Assembly: GCA_028877195.1 (NCBI GenBank)
Contig: JAPPIL010000211.1
Location: forward strand, 1-8,732
Direction: 5' to 3'
Source of the DNA: Pseudomonadota bacterium
GTDB lineage: Bacteria; Bdellovibrionota_B; Oligoflexia; Oligoflexales; JAPPIL01
Length of the DNA: 8,732 nt
Shown here: in pieces, positions 1 through 5,373 of the stretch
How the letters are laid out: the number at the start of each line of letters is the position of its first letter
Position numbering within the stretch: position 1 is the first letter of the stretch
The notes under the pieces: model-generated
Told to the model about the DNA's origin: nothing
Database searches by the model: none
Seen by the model: only the letters and a program-made list of their open reading frames with translations
Program-made: the position numbers and the translations under genes

Positions 1-25
1 CTTATATGAGGTAACCAACCCTCGG

Positions 26-565
26 TTAAGATTGGCGGTCATTCATATCTTCTTTGTTATGATCAAGGGTTGACAGCAATCTTTCATCGAGAAGTTCTCT
101 TGAGATAGTATCACGCACTTGCAACAAATAATTGGTGTTTGGGGTCAATTCACTAAAAAGAAGTTTCTGTATCGTCAAGGAGGCTTCTTGGTAATCATTC
201 CGATCAATGGAAGTAGGAGCTATCTCCTTACCGCTACTATCCAACAACGCGAAGGAATAGACACCGCTGGTATCCGTTTGGGCGAATATCTGTGTCTGGT
301 CATAGGTAGTAATACCCTGCATAATTGGAAAAGATGCCTCTACCTCGGCACTTGGAGTTATGACATTCTGCAACAGCTCGCGTTCACGGTCTAGCTCACA
401 GGACAGGAGGTTAAGACATATTGCCCCTACGACAGCTAGTTTGGTAGCCTTGCCTATCCCAACAACCACCTTGCTAGTAAGACTACCTGCCTTCGCTAAC
501 ACACTCGCATCGACTCTACTCGCAAAGCACATAGAACATAGCAGAACGACGACGATCACCTTCAT
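26..565 (-). CDS. Exported protein or lipoprotein with PhoD-like N-terminal domain, probably C-terminally truncated
   Basis: This 179-aa protein begins with a signal-peptide-like segment (MKVIVVVLLCSMCFASRVDA). A second hydrophobic stretch at about residues 33-56 ends in LNLLSC, which is lipobox-like. Residues of about 78-165 look like a beta-sandwich domain: FPIMQGITT, then LTPNTNYLLQVRD and LLSTLDHNKEDM. That pattern resembles the N-terminal domain of PhoD-like alkaline phosphatases, where a similar linker leads straight into the metallophosphatase domain. Here the reading frame ends only five residues later (NDRQS). No catalytic motif appears in the other two frames down to base 1, so the gene is probably broken near base 40. 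Its 5' side abuts an IS-like end, and no good ribosome binding site precedes the ATG. It is divergent from the fossil gene to its right. The family assignment is inferred from pattern memory, not from a search. The protein may be non-functional. Confidence 0.5.
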   Translation of the reverse strand: MKVIVVVLLCSMCFASRVDASVLAKAGSLTSKVVVGIGKATKLAVVGAICLNLLSCELDRERELLQNVITPSAEVEASFPIMQGITTYDQTQIFAQTDTSGVYSFALLDSSGKEIAPTSIDRNDYQEASLTIQKLLFSELTPNTNYLLQVRDTISRELLDERLLSTLDHNKEDMNDRQS

Positions 566-566
566 C

Positions 567-595
567 TGGTGTTGCCCCCGAATAAAGTGGATACA
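567..595 (+). mobile_element. Possible solo IS3-family end (remnant)
   Basis: The stretch contains TGTTGCCCCCGAATAAAGTG. It resembles the common terminal repeat of many IS3-family elements, whose consensus begins TGA-CTGCCCCCTGAAAAAGTGGACA. No transposase or matching opposite end is visible. It sits exactly between the 5' end of the exported-protein gene and the point where the fossil restriction gene becomes recognisable, as expected for an insertion or deletion junction. The call rests on resemblance alone. Confidence 0.3.
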
Positions 596-605
596 TTATC
601 CAGCC

Positions 606-1205
606 TGTTTAAGAGACCTATATGCTCTTGGTGAACTAAAAAGAAAAGCAAAAAATCCCCGTGAGCAAGGTGATTACTTTGAAAAGTTGATGCTTGCTTT
701 CTTCAGGAAAGACCCGCAATACAAGAGCAGGTTCAAACAGGTATGGTTTTGGCATGACTGGCCACAGCGGACAGGGGCAGATACGGGTGTTGATATTGTT
801 GCCGAGTGTCATGATGGCGAGATATGTGCCATTCAGTGTAAGTTCTATGATGAAGCACACGAGCTAAAGAAAGAAGACATCGACTCCTTTCTCAATATGT
901 TAGGCAAAAAATTTTTGCGAGCGGCATCATTGTCGCGACAACCAGCAAATGGAGCAAGCACGCAGAGGAAGCACTTAACCATCGCACTAAACCTTGTCAG
1001 AGATTTGATTTCAACGAGTTGCAACGCTCTAGTGTTAATTGGCAAAGCTTATTGCAAAAAGACAATAAGCATTCCCTTGTGCCTAAAAAAGAACTCAAGC
1101 CGCATCAACAAGCTGCCTTGCGTGATGTCATCAAAGGCTTTAAGGATAACTGGTGTTGGCAATCTCATCATGCCTTGTGGCACAGGCAAAACTTTAACTG
1201 GATAA
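606..1205 (+). pseudogene. Decayed restriction endonuclease/helicase gene (Mrr-like nuclease plus start of DEAD-type helicase)
   Basis: Three frame segments together give a recognisable N-terminal portion of a nuclease-helicase fusion used in restriction. The first segment (about 606-911) reads KAKNPREQGDYFEKL, then VWFWHDWP, DTGVDIVAE and CAIQCKFYD. The Asp of GVDIV and the Q-x-K of IQCKF match the PD-(D/E)xK-type catalytic core of Mrr-like endonucleases. At the A6T5 run (906-916) the frame moves, as if one base were lost. The second segment continues IFASGIIVATTSKWSKHAEE, and later ELKPHQQAALRDVIKGFKDN, which is the helicase Q-motif region. Near base 1151 one extra base returns it to the first frame, giving GVGNLIMPCGTGKTLTG, the Walker A motif, followed at once by a stop. 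The start codon is missing, and nearly all of the helicase is gone. Intact relatives are usually many hundreds of residues longer. The family call is firm. Which type of system it came from is less certain. Confidence 0.8.
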
Positions 1206-1292
1206 ACACATAGGACGATGTTGTCACATAAGTAATTTAGCGATGATTTATAAGTGCTTGGCAACTAGCTCAGGAGGGGAGCATGTGAGGGA

Positions 1293-1315
1293 TGGTGATC
1301 TGCCTCCATAAAGTT
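1293..1315 (+). repeat. Imperfect direct copy of the IS-like end at 567-595
   Basis: TGGTGATCTGCCTCCATAAAG here lines up with the TGGTG, TGCC-CC and ATAAAGT blocks of 567-595 in the same orientation, with a two-base gap. The beginning TGATCTGCC also resembles IS3-family ends. It lies in the 121-base gap (1206-1326) between the fossil gene and the minus-strand cluster. I see no other gene in that gap. The match is short and could be chance. Confidence 0.25.
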
Positions 1316-1326
1316 AGTTTAGTTGC

Positions 1327-1458
1327 TTAATTAAAGCTGTCAGACATTGCCTTGGTCAGAAATTCTATATTTTTGATTGACTCATTGGCAACTCGATCAA
1401 GCTTTACAGCAAAAATATTTACCTTTTCTATCAATGTCGCAACCAACGAACTCCTCAC
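1327..1458 (-). CDS. Possible 43-aa helical protein, or in-frame extension of the helicase gene
   Basis: A GTG at 1458 opens a 43-codon frame: MRSSLVATLIEKVNIFAVK, then LDRVANESIKNIEFLTKAM and a final SDSFN. The composition looks like a single amphipathic helix (or two) rather than random translation. A GAGG lies five bases before the GTG, within GAGAGGTAGGA. The frame is the same as that of the preceding helicase gene and is open from immediately after the helicase TGA at 1468. It could be a small downstream gene of the operon, a tail reached by stop-codon read-through, or the remnant of a longer gene. Helicases of this family normally end near a sequence like the one before the TGA, so a nonsense mutation is less likely. 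I recognise no family. Confidence 0.3.
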   Translation of the reverse strand: MRSSLVATLIEKVNIFAVKLDRVANESIKNIEFLTKAMSDSFN

Positions 1459-1467
1459 TCCTACCTC

Positions 1468-4400
1468 TCATTCCGCAACTTTCAGAAGTTCACTAATTTT
1501 TAAATTTGTGCTGGTTTCAATATCACTGAGCTTTCTTTCAAACGGCTCTCTAATATAATAAGGCCCCTCGTAGTTTTCTCCATCAACGATGACAATGGCG
1601 AGAATGAATTTTTCTCTTTGGTTAAGTGCGGTCAAAATCTCGTTTTTGGTGACAGTAATCGTGTCCTGCCCTTTTGCTCTTGCTTTAACCTCAATATGAC
1701 GATCTTCGCCTATCACTTCACCTTGAGAGGGTGGGCGTGATGTGATGTCCCAACCACATTTTTCAGCAGAAACATCAAACACCTCATTGCCTGTTGCTTC
1801 TTCCCGTGCTCGCACTGCATTCATGCTAATCTGCTCAAGACGTTTGCGGCTATCGCTATCAGCGGAAAAATTATTAGCGCCAGATAATTTAGCCAGTAAT
1901 CCAGCTGGAACTACTAGCATACTGCCAATGATCCGTGGTTGTATTGACACAACGTTTCGCCTAGTCGCTAGTTCGTGCCTTCTCTGTTTAAGACGAGCAT
2001 CTATCTCTTCTACTCGGCGCTTTGCATTTTCTGGTTGCATACGCGGCTGCTTACCCGCAGCAAAATCCTCTTTAAGCTTTTCATGGCGGTCAGTCCAAAA
2101 ATTTATTTCCCGCGTCAAACGCTTATGTACTTCTTGATCAATTTTATCAATTTGCTGCTCGCGCCTTGTCTTAACCTCACGGTAATGTTCAGGGACAATC
2201 TTTTCTGCCGCAAACTCTAGCACTCTTCCTTCTAAATCTTCCGCAAGCCAAGCACCCCCAAGAACATGGCTTTTTATCTTGATAAGCTCATTATCTGTAG
2301 GTGAACGTAAATCTAGGTGCGGAGCATAGCCAGCTGCACTGATCTGTTTATTGGCATCAATTGCTACAAACCGTAATACTTGTGAGACAGTCAGCTTTTT
2401 TCCCGTTGATTCTTTTACCGCGTGTTCAAGCATGAAAATTATGTGAGGTGTGATTGAATCACTCGCTGAATTAATTAATACCGCTCCTGTTTGCAGCTGT
2501 GGTCTAAATTTTTCTAAAATAATATCTGTTGTTGCTGCCATCAGCGGATGGCCATGGTGAACAAAGTCAGCTATTGGTTTGTCATCGCACCTGACAAACT
2601 CTTTTTCAAAACATATTCGTTCATATTTTTTCGTGACATGCGTGCGTTTCTCACCAGCTATCCGATCTCGCTGACGAATTTCAGCGGGGACATGTCTAAT
2701 TTCCCAGCGCTCTTTTTCTCTACTGATAAGTTTACCGCCAATTTTTTCAAATGCAGTTCTGAAAAAAGATTTGACAAAATATGGCTGTAGCTTACGTGCT
2801 TCGGCTTTATCCATCTCCTCTTTTATAGTGTAGAGTTGGTCAATACTCATATGCTGTTCAACAAGTGCAGTCCTTCGCATAACATCACGTAGGTGTTTTG
2901 TTTCCATACTGTTGTCAATTCTTTCTGTGAGTTTCCTTCTTGCCTCATCCGTATCACCATAACGAATTGCCTCAATTAAAATATTTTGCAAAGATTTACC
3001 TGCAAAAACTTCTCCCAAGACATCATATACCTTACCGCCTAATGCTTTACTCTGTGTAGCAATTTTATCAAAAAGACGTTGTAAAACCTGACCTTCACGT
3101 GTTTCCTTGGCAATTAGATTCCACAGATAGCATACTTCTGTTTGACCAATACGATGAATACGACCGAAGCGCTGTTCAAGACGATTAGGATTCCATGGCA
3201 AATCGTAATTAATCATCAAATTTGCATTTTGCAGGTTAACACCTTCTCCAGCAGCGTCAGTAGCAATAAGCACTCTGACATCGGCGTTGTTGCGAAACTC
3301 TTCCTGTGCTCGTCTACGCAAGTCTCTACGCGTGCCACCATGAATAGTAACGATTGACTCTTCACTGCCAAGCACGTCCGCAATCTTTTCAACGAGATAT
3401 TCAAGTGTATCGCGATGTTCAGTAAAAATAATTACTTTACGTAACAAGCCATCTTGATTTTTCATCTCTGGAGTTTCCATGAGAATTTTTCTCACCTCAA
3501 CCCACTTGCAATCCTCACCAGAATCAACGACTTCTTTAGCCCGTAGCTCAAGCTGTTTGAGACTATTTAGTTCATATTGCAGCTCTTCAACAGTTCGTGC
3601 AGCAGTTGCTGCGTCAACGATTTTATTTTCCTTATCCTCGCGTTCTTCGGCGGTAAAATCTTCATCATCAAAATCATCTGGTATATCTTCTTCTCTACCA
3701 CGAGAAGATAGCTTTTCTTCATTAAGCCTTTGTTCAAGGCGCTTGTGTCGTCTTTGCAACGAGTGATGTATTGCTTGTGGACTCGATGCTAACCTTCGTT
3801 GCAGCAGCGTCAAAGCAAATCCGACTGTGCGTTTACGCTTATTGTTTTCGTCAAGCTGGTCGGCACGGTTCATCTCATCTCTGACATATTCCGTAACTTC
3901 GGAGTAGAGAATGCTTTCCAGCTTTGATAATGCAAATCCCACTGTGAAAGATTTTCTTTCAGGAAATAGCTTCGTGCCATCAAACTTCAATAATTCTTCC
4001 TTAACCATGCGTCGCATGATGTCATGCACATCTGCCTTGTGTGCACCGTCGCGAAATTTTCCATAAAAACGATCGCTATCTAGCAATGCTAAAAACAGTT
4101 GAAAATCTTCCTCTTTGCCATTGTGTGGTGTAGCAGTCATCAATAACAGATGGCGTGTGTGTTTACCAATTGCTTCGCCAAGGTTATAGCGTTTCGATTT
4201 TTCCAGCTTATTGCCATAATAGTGCGCAGACATCTTATGAGCTTCATCAACGATGACCAAATCCCAGTATTCACTGTTAGTAAGTTGCTCAAGGTAAAGT
4301 TCGTTGCGGGCAAGTTGATCAAGGCGACAGATAATTTTGTCATGTCGGTCGAAAAAATTTTTGCTAGCTTCCTTTTCTTGACGCTCACGACTAAAAATTT

Positions 4401-4932
4401 CAAATTCCAGTGTGAATTTTTCCTGCAATTCATCTTGCCACTGCTCTGACAATGAGCCAGGTGTTATGATGAGTATACGCTGGGCATCAGCACGCATAAT
4501 CAATTCACGCATGAACAGTCCCGCCATGATAGTTTTTCCAGCCCCTGGGTCGTCTGCAAGCACAAACCGTAGCGGCTGGCGTGGCAGCATCGCTTCATAA
4601 ACAGCGCTTATTTGGTGCGGTAACGGCTCAACATCAGACGTGTGCACAGCCATCATTGGATCGAACAAATGTGCAAGACGAATACGCTGTGCTTCTAAAG
4701 CGAGCTGAAAGTCCTTACCGTTAGCGCTAAAATTAAGCTGCTCTTTATTAACGATGCAGATACGTGCCTCGTCTGATCGTTGTAACAACTGTTCGCCGAT
4801 CTGCCCTTCACTATTGCGATAGATAATGTTAGTTGCTGTGTCAGAAATTTTATCAACACTAACGATAGTCACAATGCTATCGCCTTCTATGCCTTTTAAT
4901 CGTTGGTCTTTTTTAATATCTTCAAGTTTCAT
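1468..4932 (-). CDS. SNF2-type helicase with C-terminal DUF3883 domain (anti-phage defence)
   Basis: A superfamily 2 ATPase/helicase of about 1154 aa, expected to translocate on DNA. Numbering from MKLEDI, RecA-like domain 1 has ADDPGAGKT (Walker A, about 126-134), VDEAH (about 228-232) and MTATP (about 265-269). An acidic linker (about 414-436) and a predicted coiled coil follow. RecA-like domain 2 has IIFTEHRDT (about 501-509), ATDAAGEGVN (about 557-566) and EQRFGRIHRIGQT (about 586-598), typical of SNF2/RapA-like proteins. The end carries DUF3883: GWDI (about 1060) and HIEVKAR (about 1079), a D...ExK pattern of PD-(D/E)xK-like folds that could be a nuclease or a DNA-binding relic. Relatives sit beside DUF499 ATPases and DUF1156 methylases in defence islands. 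I prefer the ATG at 4932 because relatives start near M-x-LEDIK. The ATGs at 4947 and 4971 are in frame, and none has a strong ribosome binding site. The preferred start overlaps the previous gene by 11 bases, so translation is probably coupled. All helicase motifs appear intact. Confidence 0.93.
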   Translation of the reverse strand: MKLEDIKKDQRLKGIEGDSIVTIVSVDKISDTATNIIYRNSEGQIGEQLLQRSDEARICIVNKEQLNFSANGKDFQLALEAQRIRLAHLFDPMMAVHTSDVEPLPHQISAVYEAMLPRQPLRFVLADDPGAGKTIMAGLFMRELIMRADAQRILIITPGSLSEQWQDELQEKFTLEFEIFSRERQEKEASKNFFDRHDKIICRLDQLARNELYLEQLTNSEYWDLVIVDEAHKMSAHYYGNKLEKSKRYNLGEAIGKHTRHLLLMTATPHNGKEEDFQLFLALLDSDRFYGKFRDGAHKADVHDIMRRMVKEELLKFDGTKLFPERKSFTVGFALSKLESILYSEVTEYVRDEMNRADQLDENNKRKRTVGFALTLLQRRLASSPQAIHHSLQRRHKRLEQRLNEEKLSSRGREEDIPDDFDDEDFTAEEREDKENKIVDAATAARTVEELQYELNSLKQLELRAKEVVDSGEDCKWVEVRKILMETPEMKNQDGLLRKVIIFTEHRDTLEYLVEKIADVLGSEESIVTIHGGTRRDLRRRAQEEFRNNADVRVLIATDAAGEGVNLQNANLMINYDLPWNPNRLEQRFGRIHRIGQTEVCYLWNLIAKETREGQVLQRLFDKIATQSKALGGKVYDVLGEVFAGKSLQNILIEAIRYGDTDEARRKLTERIDNSMETKHLRDVMRRTALVEQHMSIDQLYTIKEEMDKAEARKLQPYFVKSFFRTAFEKIGGKLISREKERWEIRHVPAEIRQRDRIAGEKRTHVTKKYERICFEKEFVRCDDKPIADFVHHGHPLMAATTDIILEKFRPQLQTGAVLINSASDSITPHIIFMLEHAVKESTGKKLTVSQVLRFVAIDANKQISAAGYAPHLDLRSPTDNELIKIKSHVLGGAWLAEDLEGRVLEFAAEKIVPEHYREVKTRREQQIDKIDQEVHKRLTREINFWTDRHEKLKEDFAAGKQPRMQPENAKRRVEEIDARLKQRRHELATRRNVVSIQPRIIGSMLVVPAGLLAKLSGANNFSADSDSRKRLEQISMNAVRAREEATGNEVFDVSAEKCGWDITSRPPSQGEVIGEDRHIEVKARAKGQDTITVTKNEILTALNQREKFILAIVIVDGENYEGPYYIREPFERKLSDIETSTNLKISELLKVAE

Positions 4933-5359
4933 TTTTTCGATTGTCATCTTGCTGTAAGCTTTGTTGCACATGTTGTGCTGATAAGGCTTTGCCCCATGTA
5001 TTAGCTAACTCTATGAGGTCGTTTTGGACTGTGCAATTTACCAGTATTCGATCATCGCAGTACAACTCAACATTAACATCTCTGCCATCTGCTGCTTGAA
5101 AAGCAACTGGCCACAGATCAAAGTCATTACCAGCACGGCGAACACGGAAGGTCATGGTAAAATCAATCTGCTCTGGTTTTTTAAAACTTTCACCTTTGCT
5201 AATCGTTAAGCGATTGGCGAGCTTTTCAATTTTAAGTGGCGACGAAACTTTTTTTGTTATTTTTTTAGAGAAGTTGTCGTTGATAAATTTTTTCTCATCA
5301 AGATTAGCCCCAAGAATTTTTTTGACGACTCTTTTTATTTCGTGTGCCCCTCTATGCAT
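4922..5359 (-). CDS. Unrecognised 145-aa protein between the DUF499 ATPase and the helicase
   Basis: I do not recognise this family. The first 55 or so residues are rich in lysine and arginine (HEIKRVVKKILGANLDEKKF, then KKITKKVSS), which could contact nucleic acid. Residues of about 68-132 look like a compact alpha/beta or beta domain: FTMTFRVRRAGNDFDLWPVA, AADGRDVNVELYCDDRILVN, then LIELANTWGKALSAQHVQ. The end is glutamine- and charge-rich. No membrane segment, signal peptide or catalytic motif is visible. The ATG at 5359 is chosen over an in-frame ATG at 5398 because GGGAGGA lies eight bases ahead of it, and the upstream ATG would overlap the DUF499 gene without a ribosome binding site. 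Its position inside the operon, tightly spaced on both sides, suggests it is a subunit or adaptor of the same defence complex. That role is inferred from context only. Confidence 0.8.
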   Translation of the reverse strand: MHRGAHEIKRVVKKILGANLDEKKFINDNFSKKITKKVSSPLKIEKLANRLTISKGESFKKPEQIDFTMTFRVRRAGNDFDLWPVAFQAADGRDVNVELYCDDRILVNCTVQNDLIELANTWGKALSAQHVQQSLQQDDNRKNET

Positions 5360-5366
5360 CCTCTCT

Positions 5367-5373
5367 TCCTCCC
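5367..5373 (-). promoter_or_regulatory. Ribosome binding site deciding the start of the 145-aa protein
   Basis: GGGAGGA on the minus strand overlaps the DUF499 stop codon by one base and lies seven to eight bases before the ATG at 5359. It is a strong match to the Shine-Dalgarno sequence and supports the shorter start and translational coupling to the DUF499 gene. Confidence 0.75.

Noticed and set aside
10..30. Short inverted repeat (TAACC/GGTTA) near the left edge, considered as a terminator
   Set aside because: Only five base pairs and no T-run in the right place for the minus-strand gene, so it is too weak to call.
360..605. The first third of the long plus-strand open frame 360-1205 as coding sequence
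   Set aside because: This part is antisense to the exported-protein gene and crosses the IS-like end. Its translation has no family resemblance, while homology to the restriction helicase starts only near 606.
1266..1283. tRNA-like D-arm (GCTC, seven-base loop, GAGC)
   Set aside because: No matching acceptor stem, anticodon arm or T-arm follows, so it is a chance hairpin or at most an unrecognisable remnant.
1352..1558. Plus-strand 68-aa open frame with hydrophobic segments
   Set aside because: It is antisense to the helicase 3' end and the following helical frame, has no ribosome binding site, and its composition is that expected of a shadow of a minus-strand gene.
3479..3766. Plus-strand serine-rich 95-aa open frame inside the helicase gene
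   Set aside because: The serine runs are the antisense reading of the acidic and arginine-rich linker of the helicase. No independent start signal is seen.
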